This document shows, piece by piece, positions 1 to 7,850 of a stretch of 64,000 nucleotides of DNA. Within the stretch, counting starts at the first letter, position 1; every line of letters begins with the position of its first letter. The notes beneath the pieces were generated by a model that saw only the letters and a program-made list of their open reading frames with translations, ran no database searches and had not been told where the DNA came from. The position numbers and the translations under genes are program-made. Origin of the DNA: Streptosporangium sp. NBC_01495 (lineage in GTDB: Bacteria > Actinomycetota > Actinomycetes > Streptosporangiales > Streptosporangiaceae); assembly GCF_036250735.1 (NCBI RefSeq), contig NZ_CP109430.1, forward strand, positions 2,790,001 to 2,854,000, read 5' to 3'.

Positions 1-15
1 TGTCATGACCGGATC

Positions 16-37
16 GGGCCGGGCCGGGCCGGGCCGG
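16..37. repeat. Short GGGCC simple repeat
   Basis: Four uninterrupted GGGCC units lie near the left edge, downstream of the first leftward gene. It is a simple low-complexity tract, and no function can be assigned. Confidence 0.6.
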
Positions 38-62
38 TGTGCGGCCGTGCGGCTCGGGAGGG

Positions 63-94
63 TGACGCCCGGGGCCCTGGGACCCCGGGCGTCA
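63..94 (-). terminator. Hairpin downstream of transglycosylase gene
   Basis: A perfect 12-bp inverted repeat (TGACGCCCGGGG pairing with CCCCGGGCGTCA, 8-nt loop) lies 39 bp past the stop codon of the leftward gene ending at 133. There is no U-tract, which is common for GC-rich actinobacterial terminators. Confidence 0.6.
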
Positions 95-132
95 GGAGAG
101 TGTTCCCTTCCCCTGGACACTCTCCGGGTGGG

Positions 133-627
133 TCAGTACCAGTTGCTCGACCGGAAGTGACCCCACGCGCCGCACGGTGACCCGTAGCGGCTCTTGATGT
201 ATTTCAGACCCCAGTGGATCTGTGTGCTCGGGTTGTAGCGCCAGTCCCTGCCGCTGCCGCCCATCTTCGAGCCGGGCAGCGCCTGCGGGATGCCGTACGC
301 ACCCGATGAACGGTTGTACGCGCGATGGTTCCAGTTGCTCTCCCTGGTCCAGAGACTGTCCAGGCAGCGGAACTGGCTGTGCGGCCACGCTCGGCGGGAC
401 ACGAGACGATAGGCGATCGTCTTGTTCCTGCCCTTGGCGGTCCTCGCGACCGCTTTCACCCTTGGCTTCACCTGGGTGACCCAGGTGAGGCGGTGCACCG
501 TCCTCGCCGTCCCTTTCCTGGACGTCTCAGAGGTGCTCTCAGCCTGTCCCGTCGTCGTCGGGCCGACCATTGTCGAGGCGGCCAGAACGGTCACGACGGT
601 GTTGCGCAGAACGCGGTAGCTGTTCAC
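133..627 (-). CDS. Secreted transglycosylase-like (SLT-type) protein
   Basis: About 164 residues. An N-terminal signal-like hydrophobic stretch (roughly residues 7-25, ending in an AxA-like TTGQA) is followed by a basic linker and a C-terminal lysozyme/transglycosylase-like domain with LWTRESNWNHRAYNRSSGAYGIPQ. The Glu in RESNWN is the likely catalytic acid by analogy with SLT/resuscitation-factor-like folds. It probably acts on peptidoglycan outside the cell. I chose the GTG at 627 because AAGGAT lies 6-7 nt upstream and a signal peptide follows directly; the ATG at 672 adds an implausible leader. A close paralogue follows at 966-1358. Confidence 0.82.
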   Translation of the reverse strand: MNSYRVLRNTVVTVLAASTMVGPTTTGQAESTSETSRKGTARTVHRLTWVTQVKPRVKAVARTAKGRNKTIAYRLVSRRAWPHSQFRCLDSLWTRESNWNHRAYNRSSGAYGIPQALPGSKMGGSGRDWRYNPSTQIHWGLKYIKSRYGSPCGAWGHFRSSNWY

Positions 628-965
628 ATGGATCCTTGTCCTCGGGCCGCGTGCGGAAGGTGCGGGAGGCACGTGGTGCTCTCCCGCGTCCTGACGATCC
701 GGCGCCCGTGGCTCGGACGGGGACGTCCGCGCGGTCTCTCCGGCCTGTTTCCGGCATGAGACGCCGCGGCGATCTCTCTAGGCGGCTTTCTAGTACGCGA
801 GAGAGCGCCGAACGGCGGATGGGACACGCGAAGGGAAGGTGTTTGCCCGAACTTCGGGATTTACGGGTGGTTCGAGGACGGGCCGATTACGACCGGCGAA
901 TCACCCATACGGGGAGACGGTGTGAAAATCACCCTGCCATGGGGTTTCAGATCACCGCTCCCTGA
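628..965. other. Intergenic region between the two transglycosylase genes
   Basis: This 338-bp gap holds the leader and presumed promoter of the gene at 133-627. It has several short inverted repeats but no ORF with coding character. I looked for a c-di-AMP (ydaO) riboswitch, which often precedes such cell-wall hydrolase genes in actinobacteria. I found only a GGGTGATTC-like fragment near 905 on the minus strand, not the full consensus. Confidence 0.4.
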
Positions 966-1358
966 TCAGTACCAGCCCCGCGTCGTGAAGTGGGTCCACG
1001 CCCGGCACGGCGAGCCGTAGCGCTGCTTGATGTATCCGAGCCCCCACCTGATCTGCGTTCTGGGGTTGGTGCGCCAGTCGCGCCCGGCGCCGGCCATCTT
1101 GCTGCCGGGCAGGGCCTGCGGGATGCCGTACGCGCCCGACGAGCGGTTGTACGCGCGGTGGTTCCAGTTGCTCTCCCTGGTCCAGAGCCTGCTGAGGCAG
1201 TCGAACTGGCTCTTGTTCCAGCCGTGCGCGGACACCAGCGGCCTGGCGACGGCCCGGTTGCCCGCTGGTGCCGAGGACGCCTGGGCGACCGTGGTGGTGG
1301 TGCCGAGGGTGAGCACCGAGGTGATCACCAGCACACCGGTACGGCGGAGCGTCGACAT
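966..1358 (-). CDS. Secreted transglycosylase-like (SLT-type) protein, paralogue
   Basis: A 130-residue protein with a Sec-type signal peptide (basic MSTLRR, hydrophobic core to about residue 24, AQA cleavage region) and the same C-terminal transglycosylase-like domain as the neighbour at 133-627. The stretch RESNWNHRAYNRSSGAYGIP is identical in the two proteins, and only the linker and last residues differ much. The ATG at 1358 follows AAGGGAG at good spacing. It most likely cleaves peptidoglycan glycan strands. The adjacent paralogue points to a local duplication. Confidence 0.85.
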   Translation of the reverse strand: MSTLRRTGVLVITSVLTLGTTTTVAQASSAPAGNRAVARPLVSAHGWNKSQFDCLSRLWTRESNWNHRAYNRSSGAYGIPQALPGSKMAGAGRDWRTNPRTQIRWGLGYIKQRYGSPCRAWTHFTTRGWY

Positions 1359-1516
1359 GGGACTCCCTTGTGCGTTGGGGACGGGGGACGGCCGACACGA
1401 TGCCCGGCGATTCGGTGGCGGGCCAGTCGACAGCGCCTGTCAGGAGTCATGTCAATGATCGGTAAGGGAATGATCAAAGCATTGGTGAGGCGGGCGGCGT
1501 CTCACCTGTGGCGTCA

Positions 1517-1558
1517 GTCACATTTCACTTTATGGACGACATAACTCTCAAATGTGAC
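1517..1558. promoter_or_regulatory. Inverted repeat upstream of glutathione peroxidase
   Basis: A perfect 9-bp inverted repeat, GTCACATTT (1517-1525) and AAATGTGAC (1550-1558), is separated by 24 bp and ends 21 bp before the gpx start. Its position fits an operator or two half-sites. The cognate regulator is unknown. Confidence 0.4.
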
Positions 1559-1579
1559 AAGGGGATTAGGCTGCGGATC

Positions 1580-2065
1580 ATGGGAATCCGTGATATCGCC
1601 ATTCATACTCTTGCCGACGCACCCACCACCCTGGCCGAGCTGGCCGGGGACAAGACCGTCCTCGTCGTGAACGTCGCCTCCAAGTGCGGCCTCACCCCGC
1701 AGTACGCGGGTCTCGTCGACCTCCAGCGGACCTACGGAGACCGGGGCTTCACCGTCGTCGGCGTGCCGTGCAACCAGTTCCTCGGTCAGGAGCCGGGCAG
1801 CGCCGAGGAGATCCAGGAGTTCTGTTCCACCACCTACGGCGTCGACTTCCCGCTGCTGGCCAAGACCGAGGTCAACGGCGACGACAGGCATCCCCTCTAC
1901 GACGCGCTGACCGCCACCCCCGACGCCGAGGGTGAGGCCGGTGACGTCAAGTGGAACTTCGAGAAGTTCCTCGTCGCGCGGGACGGGGAGGTGCTGGCCA
2001 GGTTCCGGCCGACCGTCGAGCCCGGCGACCCCGCCCTCATCGCGGCGATCGAGAAGTCCCTCTAG
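1580..2065 (+). CDS. Glutathione peroxidase family thiol peroxidase
   Basis: A 161-residue cytosolic peroxidase that reduces hydroperoxides, probably with thioredoxin as donor as for most bacterial members. The catalytic cysteine lies in NVASKCGLTPQY (about residue 36), the Gln in PCNQFLGQEPG, and the Trp/Asn in KWNFEKFLV, so the usual C-Q-W-N set is present. It has Cys, not selenocysteine. The ATG at 1580 gives the family's normal N-terminus; the open frame from 1508 would add 24 unrelated residues. Its 3' end overlaps the convergent LacI gene by 29 bp. Confidence 0.9.
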   Translation: MGIRDIAIHTLADAPTTLAELAGDKTVLVVNVASKCGLTPQYAGLVDLQRTYGDRGFTVVGVPCNQFLGQEPGSAEEIQEFCSTTYGVDFPLLAKTEVNGDDRHPLYDALTATPDAEGEAGDVKWNFEKFLVARDGEVLARFRPTVEPGDPALIAAIEKSL

Positions 2066-3035
2066 CCGCGCAGCTGCCCCTGACGATCAGCTCGGTGGGC
2101 AGCAGCACGCCGCGCGGTCTCCTGGAGCCGCCGCGCAACACCAGCTCGGCGGCCCGGTAGCCGATGTCCCTGGCGGGCTGGGCGATCACCGTCAGCGGCG
2201 GTGAGCACAGCTCCGCCCAGGGCACGTCGTCGAACATGATCAGGGACAGGTCCCTGGGGATGCGCAGGTCCAGCTCCCTCGCCGCCAGCACGGCCGCCTC
2301 GCCCAGCAGGTTGCCCCCGGCCAGCACGGCGGTCAGGTCGGGCCGGTGCTGGAAGAGCCCGGCCGCGGCGGCGTACGCGGAGTCGCGGCTGCCCCGGGCG
2401 ACGACGACCAGCTCCTCGTCGACGAGGGGGCCCAGCGCCTGCCTGAAGACCGACAGGCGCTGCTCCTGCCCCGGGCCGCCCAGGTAGGCGATGCGCCGGT
2501 GTCCCAGCCCCGTCAGGTAGTCGACCGCGGTCCTGACCCCCGCACGGTCGTCGGCCACCACCGCCGGGATGTCGTCGCGCCCGGCCGAGAGCCGGTGCGC
2601 GAACACCGTGATCACCCCGGCCCGCAGGGTCGGCGCCCAGCTGTCGCCGTCGCCCGAGGGGATCGCGACCACCCGGTCCACGCCCTGCTCCAGCAGCATG
2701 CCGATCAGCTCGGCCTCGCGCTCCGGGTCGTCACCGGTCGCGCCCACGATCACCGGCTCACCCGCCGAGCGCGCGCAGGCGAGCACGCCGTCGGCCACCC
2801 GGCCGTAGAAGGTGTCGGTGATGTCGGGCAGCAGCAGCCCGATGCCGCCCGAGCGCCGCTGGCGCAGGTTGCGCCCGAGCGCGCTGGGCCGGTAGTCGAG
2901 CTGGGCGGCGACGGTCAGCACCCGCTCCCTGGTCTCCGGGCTGGCCGACCCGCCGGACAGAACCCGGGACACCGTGGCGACCCCCACCCCGGCCGCCCCG
3001 GCGACGTCCTTGATCGTCGTACGACGCATGTTCAT
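2037..3035 (-). CDS. LacI-family transcriptional regulator
   Basis: A 332-residue repressor with an N-terminal helix-turn-helix (TTIKDVAGAAGVGVATVSRVLSG, split over residues 4-27) and a periplasmic-binding-protein-like ligand domain (GIGLLLPDITDTFYGRVADG; C-terminal MFDDVPWAELCSPPLTVIAQP). It probably responds to a sugar and controls the divergent ABC ATPase gene at 3213. The start is the ATG at 3035 or the one at 3029; neither has a clear ribosome binding site, so a leaderless transcript is possible. A palindrome typical of LacI operators overlaps the start, suggesting autoregulation. The open frame continues upstream antisense to the ATPase, but that part is a shadow. Confidence 0.9.
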   Translation of the reverse strand: MNMRRTTIKDVAGAAGVGVATVSRVLSGGSASPETRERVLTVAAQLDYRPSALGRNLRQRRSGGIGLLLPDITDTFYGRVADGVLACARSAGEPVIVGATGDDPEREAELIGMLLEQGVDRVVAIPSGDGDSWAPTLRAGVITVFAHRLSAGRDDIPAVVADDRAGVRTAVDYLTGLGHRRIAYLGGPGQEQRLSVFRQALGPLVDEELVVVARGSRDSAYAAAAGLFQHRPDLTAVLAGGNLLGEAAVLAARELDLRIPRDLSLIMFDDVPWAELCSPPLTVIAQPARDIGYRAAELVLRGGSRRPRGVLLPTELIVRGSCAARGTSRSPR

Positions 3036-3049
3036 GGAAACGATTCCAT
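3034..3049. promoter_or_regulatory. LacI-type operator palindrome, site 1
   Basis: ATGGAAAC/GATTCCAT is a 16-bp palindrome with one mismatch and the central CG step typical of LacI-family operators. It overlaps the start codon of the LacI gene. Confidence 0.6.
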
Positions 3050-3122
3050 CATGATTTCCGAGCTCAATCCAGTGCGGAGCGAGAATGACTGTCCTGCTGA
3101 CAGGCCAGAACCGGGCAGCCTC

Positions 3123-3151
3123 TTGACACGGATGTCCGTTTCCGATGAGAT
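3123..3151 (+). promoter_or_regulatory. Candidate promoter of the sugar ABC ATPase gene
   Basis: A perfect -35 hexamer TTGACA (3123-3128) is followed after 17 bp by a weak -10 TGAGAT (3146-3151). The operator-like site at 3154-3169 would lie at the transcription start, where a repressor would block initiation. Confidence 0.45.
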
Positions 3152-3153
3152 GC

Positions 3154-3169
3154 ATGAAAACGTATCCAA
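3154..3169. promoter_or_regulatory. LacI-type operator, site 2
   Basis: ATGAAAAC/GTATCCAA closely resembles site 1 at 3034-3049 (shared pattern ATGrAAAC-G-wwTCCA). It lies immediately downstream of the candidate promoter of the ATPase gene. Confidence 0.5.
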
Positions 3170-3212
3170 TATCGGGTGAACGCGGGGTTGGCCCGAGGCG
3201 ACAAGGACTCCC

Positions 3213-4433
3213 ATGGCATCCATCGTTCTCAGCAAAGTCGACAAGATCTACGCGGGCGGCGTCAAAGCCGTGAACGGCCTCGACCTTGAGATCAAGGACG
3301 GGGAGTTCATGGTGCTGGTGGGCCCCTCCGGATGTGGCAAGTCCACCGCCCTGCGGATGATCGCCGGGCTTGAGGACATCAGCGGTGGCGAGATCGCCAT
3401 CGGCGACCGGGTGGTCAACCACCTGCCCCCGAAGGACCGTGACATCGCCATGGTCTTCCAGAACTACGCGCTCTACCCGCACATGACCGTCGAGGAGAAC
3501 CTCGCCTTCGGTCTGAAGCTCCGCAAGATGCCCAAGGCGGAGATCGCCAAGCGCGTCGGCGAGGCCGCCAAGATGCTCGGCCTCGACCAGTACCTCAAGC
3601 GCAAGCCCGCCGCCCTCTCCGGTGGCCAGCGCCAGCGTGTCGCCATGGGCCGCGCCATCGTGCGCGAGCCGCAGGCCTTCCTCATGGACGAGCCGCTGTC
3701 CAACCTGGACGCCAAGCTCCGCGTCTCCATGCGGGCCTCCCTCAACACCCTGCACGAGCGCCTGGGCGTGACGACCGTCTACGTCACCCACGACCAGGTC
3801 GAGGCGATGACCCTCGGCGACCGCGTCTGCGTGCTGCGCGACGGCCTGCTCCAGCAGGTCGACACCCCGCAGAACCTCTTCGACAAGCCGGTCAACCTGT
3901 TCGTCGCGGGCTTCATGGGCTCCCCGTCGATGAACTTCGTCACCGCCGAGCTGGTGCGCGGTGAGGGCGGCGCCGCCGTCACCTTCGCGGGCTTCAAGCT
4001 GCCGGTACCGGCCGAGACCTTCACCGAGAAGCAGGGCCTCGACCAGTACTTCGGCAAGCAGATCATCCTGGGCATCCGCCCCTCCGACTTCGACGACTCG
4101 ATCGCCGCCAACGGCTCCTCCTCCGGCTGGGTCCGCCTGCCGGTCCGCGCCGAGGTCACCGAGGAGCTGGGCTCTGAGATCAACGTGCTGTTCCTGATCG
4201 ACGCCCCGCCGGTCCAGCACCAGGACACCGTGGCCGCCGCCGCCGACGACGGCGAGGAGGACGCGACCCTGCCGCTGGTGGGCGACAAGTCGCTGTGGAC
4301 CGCCCGGGTCAACTCCCGCAGCCACGTCCGTCCCGGCCAGAACATCGAGCTGATCGTCGACACCCACAACCTGCACTTCTTCGACCCGGTCTCGGGTCTG
4401 GCGATCGGTCACGAGGCCAACGCCCGCGTCTGA
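3213..4433 (+). CDS. msiK: MsiK/MalK-type carbohydrate ABC transporter ATP-binding protein
   Basis: A 406-residue ATPase energising sugar importers from the cytoplasmic face. Visible motifs are Walker [10 protein letters not shown] (about 38-46), Q-loop [10 protein letters not shown], signature LSGGQRQRV, Walker [12 protein letters not shown] and switch VTHDQVEAM, followed by a C-terminal TOBE/regulatory domain. No permease or binding-protein gene is adjacent, which fits the MsiK pattern of one ATPase serving several importers. AAGGA lies 5 nt before the ATG. Probably repressed by the divergent LacI protein. The symbol rests on family resemblance and context. Confidence 0.92.
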   Translation: MASIVLSKVDKIYAGGVKAVNGLDLEIKDGEFMVLVGPSGCGKSTALRMIAGLEDISGGEIAIGDRVVNHLPPKDRDIAMVFQNYALYPHMTVEENLAFGLKLRKMPKAEIAKRVGEAAKMLGLDQYLKRKPAALSGGQRQRVAMGRAIVREPQAFLMDEPLSNLDAKLRVSMRASLNTLHERLGVTTVYVTHDQVEAMTLGDRVCVLRDGLLQQVDTPQNLFDKPVNLFVAGFMGSPSMNFVTAELVRGEGGAAVTFAGFKLPVPAETFTEKQGLDQYFGKQIILGIRPSDFDDSIAANGSSSGWVRLPVRAEVTEELGSEINVLFLIDAPPVQHQDTVAAAADDGEEDATLPLVGDKSLWTARVNSRSHVRPGQNIELIVDTHNLHFFDPVSGLAIGHEANARV

Positions 4434-4483
4434 TCCACCTCACGGGCCGTGAGGCTCGTCTCCGTACCACCACCGCAGGCCGG

Positions 4484-4524
4484 AAGGGCCCGCGCCACGA
4501 CCCCCTCCCGTGGCGCGGGCCCTT
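4484..4524 (+). terminator. Strong hairpin terminator after msiK
   Basis: A 16-bp perfect stem (AAGGGCCCGCGCCACG with its complement at 4509-4524) has a 9-nt loop. Its T-rich 3' end on the plus strand is brief (CCCTTT). It lies between the convergent ATPase and SDR genes. Confidence 0.8.
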
Positions 4525-4647
4525 TCCGTCGGGCTCTCCCCATCCGGTTCCAGCCGGGCCTCTTCGGCGGCCGGTTCCCGCCGCTTTCCCGCCCAAGGTT
4601 TCCCATCGGCGGCTTCCCACCGCCGGGATTTCGCAGGCGGCTCTTCC

Positions 4648-5400
4648 TCAGCGGCGGGCGAGGCGGCGCGAGAACCGGCCGATCAGGTGGAGGGGGAGCA
4701 GCCTGCCGACCCTGACGATGACCTTGTAGCGCAGGTCGGGGATGCTCACCCGCACGCCACGGGCCAGATCGCGCATGGCCTCGCGGACGACGTTGTCCGC
4801 CGACAGCCAGAAGAACTCGGGGATGCCCGACTTGTCCATCGAGGCGCGCTCGTGGAACTCGGTGTGCACGAACCCCGGGCACAGGGCCATGACCCGCACG
4901 CGGCTCCCGGCCATCTCGACGGCCACTGACTCGCTGAAACTGACCACCCACGCCTTGGACGCGCTGTAGGAGCCCCGGGTGAAGAACGCCGCCACCGAGG
5001 CCACATTGATCACCGCGCCCCGGTCGCGCTCCCTCATCCCCGGCAGCGCGGCCAGCGTCAGCCGCAGCACCGCCTCGCAGTGCAGCTTGAGCATCCGCAG
5101 CTCCTCCTCCGCGGGCACGTCGAGGAAGTGGCCCCGGTGGCCGAAACCCGCGTTGTTGACCAGCAGGTCGACCCCCTCGTGGAGTCGCCGCTCCACCGCC
5201 TCCAGACCCTCGTCGGTCACCAGGTCGGCGGCGAGCACCTCGCTGCTCACCCCGTAGCGCAGGCGTAGCTCCTCGGCGACGGAGACGAGACGCTTCTCGT
5301 CGCGGGCGACCAGGACGAGTGAGAATCCGTCGGCGGCCAGGCGGCGGGCGAAGGCGGCACCGATGCCGGCCGTCGCCCCCGTGATCAGTGCGGTTGGCAT
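4648..5400 (-). CDS. Short-chain dehydrogenase/reductase (SDR)
   Basis: A 250-residue classical SDR with the cofactor motif TGATAGIG (about residues 7-14), NNAG, the catalytic Ser in NVASVAAFF and YSASK carrying the catalytic Tyr and Lys. The acidic/basic pattern LVLVARDEKRL after strand 2 is compatible with NADP(H). The C-terminal part (PGFVHTEFHERA) resembles membrane-associated lipid-type SDRs, but the substrate cannot be told. It stands alone. Three 13-bp near-repeats lie upstream of the start and may bind a regulator. Confidence 0.88.
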   Translation of the reverse strand: MPTALITGATAGIGAAFARRLAADGFSLVLVARDEKRLVSVAEELRLRYGVSSEVLAADLVTDEGLEAVERRLHEGVDLLVNNAGFGHRGHFLDVPAEEELRMLKLHCEAVLRLTLAALPGMRERDRGAVINVASVAAFFTRGSYSASKAWVVSFSESVAVEMAGSRVRVMALCPGFVHTEFHERASMDKSGIPEFFWLSADNVVREAMRDLARGVRVSIPDLRYKVIVRVGRLLPLHLIGRFSRRLARR

Positions 5401-5441
5401 GCCTGCAGTCTAGGGACGACGCGGGCGGCGCGGACGGGGGC

Positions 5442-5498
5442 GGGCGTACGCGACCGGGCAAAATGGGGGTACGCCACGGGAAAGCGGGCGTACGCGAC
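5442..5498. promoter_or_regulatory. Three iteron-like direct repeats upstream of the SDR gene
   Basis: GGGCGTACGCGAC occurs at 5442-5454 and 5486-5498, with a two-mismatch copy GGGGGTACGCCAC at 5465-5477. The units start 23 and 21 bp apart, close to two helical turns, which suggests side-by-side regulator binding in the SDR promoter region. Confidence 0.45.
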
Positions 5499-5530
5499 TG
5501 TCGGCGGTCATCATCCCGTAGATGAGAAAA

Positions 5531-5556
5531 AAGAAAGCCCCGGCCGGGGCTTTCTT
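5531..5556 (-). terminator. Bidirectional terminator
   Basis: A 26-bp perfect palindrome (AAGAAAGCCCCGG and its complement). On the minus strand it is followed by further T residues, making a canonical Rho-independent terminator for transcription coming from the peptide operon at 5740-8106. On the plus strand it is also followed by a short T-rich stretch. Confidence 0.85.
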
Positions 5557-5589
5557 CGCGTTGTACCCCCCCTGCCTTGCTCCCTCTCT

Positions 5590-5715
5590 TCGCCTCGCGC
5601 GGGCGAAGAGGGGTGGTGGCGTGGGGGCTCACCTACAGCCAGGGGGTGTTATGCCCCCGGTAGGTTGGCGGTCGGGCGAAGACCGCCCAGGGAAAGAAGT
5701 GCCCTGCCGGGGGAA
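5590..5715. other. Cluster of consecutive stable hairpins (possible structured RNA)
   Basis: Four strong stem-loops follow each other: CTCTTCGCC/GGCGAAGAG near 5588-5615; a long one near 5630-5667 (ACCTA, CC, GGGGG paired with CCCCC, GG, TAGGT); GGCGGTC/GACCGCC; and CAGGG/CCCTG. On the minus strand they lie between the methyltransferase stop at 5740 and the terminator at 5531-5556. This could be a structured 3' untranslated region or a separate small RNA. I do not recognise a known family. Confidence 0.45.
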
Positions 5716-5739
5716 TTCGTTAGGTGGGTGAAGTAGAGG

Positions 5740-6861
5740 TCAGGTGGGAAGGTCCCAACTCGGCCCGTCAGGCTCGCCCAGCCAGACATACTGGCGATCT
5801 CCGGTAACGGTGAGGCCGAACCCGGACTGGTGCGGACTTCCGGCGCCCTGCCACGTCAGGATGGCCTCCTCGACCTCGTCCCACAGCCTGACCGGCCCGT
5901 GCTGGTACACCGTCCATCCGCCATCGGGGTCCGGCCTGACGTCGGTCTGCGCTCCGTTGCTGACATCGAGCAGCGTGAAGATGTCCTCGGCCCAGCCGTG
6001 CTGGGCGTTCGGGGCGGCGAGCTGGGCGACGAACAGGGCCGTTTCGTCCTTGAGCAGCGCCGGGTCGATCCTGCTCGCGCTCACCTCACCGATGCCCATG
6101 GTCATGTCCCCTCGGCGCGGCGGCGTGTGCGGGCGGGCGATCATGAAGTACACGTCGTCGTTGACGAACCGCCCGCTCGCCGAACCGTCCCCGGCGACCC
6201 GCAGATGGGCACACGCGACACCATCCGTCCATCCCCGCATGGGGGCGGTGATCGTCCCCCCTTCACGGACCTGGTCCAGCCACACCGGTGGGATGGTCCT
6301 CACCGAGCAGGTCGCGATGAGCCGGTCGTAGGGGGCGTTGGCCTCGTACCCGAGCAGCCCGTCTCCCTCTACGAGCGTGGGCTCGTATCCGGCCTGGAGG
6401 ATGGCGGCCCTGGCGCGAGTCGCGATCACGGAGTCGTACTCGATGGACGTCACGGCCTTGTCACCGAGCCGATGACACATCAGGGCGGTGGAATATCCCG
6501 TACCGGTGCCGATCTCCAGGACGTTGTCACCTTCGTCGATCCCGGCCATCTCCATCATCCGCACGACGAGTCCGGGGAGGGTGGACGACGAGGTGGGATT
6601 CAAAATCATCACCGGCTCGGTCGCGTCCTCGGCCAGCACGCCGTTGAGCTGGGTGACCCACGTCTCGTCGGTGTAGACGAGTCTCAGCCAGTCCTCGGCG
6701 CTTATCCCATCACGCCGGACCGGAGTCCAGCCCCGCTCCTCGTAGCGGTAGACGGCCTCTCCCAGGAACAGTTCGCGGGGTACGGCCTCCAGTGCCGCGT
6801 GCCAGGCGTCGGAGCCGATCGCGGCGGCCATGGTGTGACGAAGGTCGGCTGCCAGGTTCAC
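5740..6861 (-). CDS. Protein-L-isoaspartate methyltransferase homologue of a graspetide locus
   Basis: About 373 residues. The methyltransferase core has the SAM motif VLEIGTGTGYSTALM, preceded by MILNPTSSSTLPGLVVRMMEMAG, which is typical of PIMT homologues. A family-specific N-terminal part (HAALEAVPRELFL) and a C-terminal extension of about 150 residues surround it. In graspetide loci such enzymes methylate an Asp of the ester-linked peptide to form an aspartimide. The GTG at 6861 overlaps the ligase stop as GTGA and has GGAGGG upstream. The ATG at 6870 is too close to that ribosome binding site. Last gene of a three-gene operon. Confidence 0.85.
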   Translation of the reverse strand: MNLAADLRHTMAAAIGSDAWHAALEAVPRELFLGEAVYRYEERGWTPVRRDGISAEDWLRLVYTDETWVTQLNGVLAEDATEPVMILNPTSSSTLPGLVVRMMEMAGIDEGDNVLEIGTGTGYSTALMCHRLGDKAVTSIEYDSVIATRARAAILQAGYEPTLVEGDGLLGYEANAPYDRLIATCSVRTIPPVWLDQVREGGTITAPMRGWTDGVACAHLRVAGDGSASGRFVNDDVYFMIARPHTPPRRGDMTMGIGEVSASRIDPALLKDETALFVAQLAAPNAQHGWAEDIFTLLDVSNGAQTDVRPDPDGGWTVYQHGPVRLWDEVEEAILTWQGAGSPHQSGFGLTVTGDRQYVWLGEPDGPSWDLPT

Positions 6862-7850
6862 GTGAACCATCCCTCCAGCAACGTGTCGGCGAACGCGTCC
6901 GCGATCGCGTCGGAATCGGGAAGCCAGCCCCACTGGCCGTTCGGATTGCACTCAATGAAGGTCCACCGGTAGGGCTCGGCGCCGTCTCCGTCCGGTTCGA
7001 GGGCGAAGTCGAAGCAGCCGAAGACCAGGCCAAACCTATCGAGGTAGCCGTGCAGAGCCGCGACGATCGGTGCGGGCACCTCGATCGGGGTGTGGGTGAG
7101 GGCGGCCCAGTCGCCGCGTCGCCAGTCCAGCGCCCCGTCAGGGGAGGTGATCTTCTGGGCGAACACCTGGCGGCCCACGACCGTCAACCTGGCATCCGCC
7201 TCCTTGGGCACCTTTTCTTGGAACAGGTGGGCGGTGATGATGACGGACTCGTCCACCTCGTTTGCTTCCACCTGCTGGGTCCAGACGGCCGCCGCCTTCC
7301 CGTCCGGAGTGTGCGGGTAACCTCGGAACGATTTGTAGATCATCTGGGGATGGTCGGCGCCGAACTTGTGGACCGCGTCCATGTCGTTGGTGATCAACGT
7401 TTCCGGGACGATGAGACCCAGCTTCGCCGCCACTTGCAACTGCGCAGGTTTGTAGTCGCTCTTGGCGACGTTCTCGGGATGGTTGACGTAGCGACAGTCC
7501 AGGCTTCCCAGGAGACCACGTAGGCCGTGCCGCGCCTCGGCGACGGCGAAGTCCCGCGCGTGCCCCTCCAGTTTCCTGAAGCGCCACCGTGAGGGACGGC
7601 GGTGGTAGACCGCGCGCACATTCTCCAACGCGATGTTCCGGCCCGCCGTACGCAGATGTCCGGACCACCGCGTCTGGTCACCTCCCAACCGGGCGCCGAA
7701 CAGTAGGTCCGGCCCGATGTCGGCGGGATCGACCCGCGCGACCGATGCTCCTCGCTTGTTGAGGGAGGTGATGACCATGTTCGCAGTGACGTCCTCCGGC
7801 GAGGTGATCACCAACACCACGCCCGGCGAGGCCCCCGCGCCGCTAGTCAC
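6858..7850 (-). CDS. tgmB: ATP-grasp ribosomal peptide maturase (graspetide ligase)
   Basis: About 330 residues. The enzyme is expected to activate Asp/Glu side chains of the precursor with ATP and close omega-ester or omega-amide links. Recognisable features are the N-terminal LVITSPEDVTANMV, the AVYHRRPSRWRF and NHPENVAKSDYKPAQLQVA motifs of this family, VIYKSF-like nucleotide-binding strands, and the metal-binding C-terminal FDFALEP...FIECNPNGQWGWL. The GTG at 7850 overlaps the precursor stop (GTGACTAG) with AGG just upstream; the ATG at 7874 lacks a binding site. The order precursor-ligase-methyltransferase is the known graspetide arrangement. Confidence 0.9.
   Translation of the reverse strand: MTSGAGASPGVVLVITSPEDVTANMVITSLNKRGASVARVDPADIGPDLLFGARLGGDQTRWSGHLRTAGRNIALENVRAVYHRRPSRWRFRKLEGHARDFAVAEARHGLRGLLGSLDCRYVNHPENVAKSDYKPAQLQVAAKLGLIVPETLITNDMDAVHKFGADHPQMIYKSFRGYPHTPDGKAAAVWTQQVEANEVDESVIITAHLFQEKVPKEADARLTVVGRQVFAQKITSPDGALDWRRGDWAALTHTPIEVPAPIVAALHGYLDRFGLVFGCFDFALEPDGDGAEPYRWTFIECNPNGQWGWLPDSDAIADAFADTLLEGWFT

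Noticed and set aside
628..965. c-di-AMP (ydaO) riboswitch before the transglycosylase gene
   Set aside because: Only one short element resembles the consensus; the conserved ACAGCTAACC-like and flanking motifs are absent.
3036..4412. Long open frame antisense to msiK continuous with the LacI gene
   Set aside because: It is the shadow of the GC-rich ATPase gene. The LacI helix-turn-helix starts at 3035, and the upstream part has no recognisable protein features.
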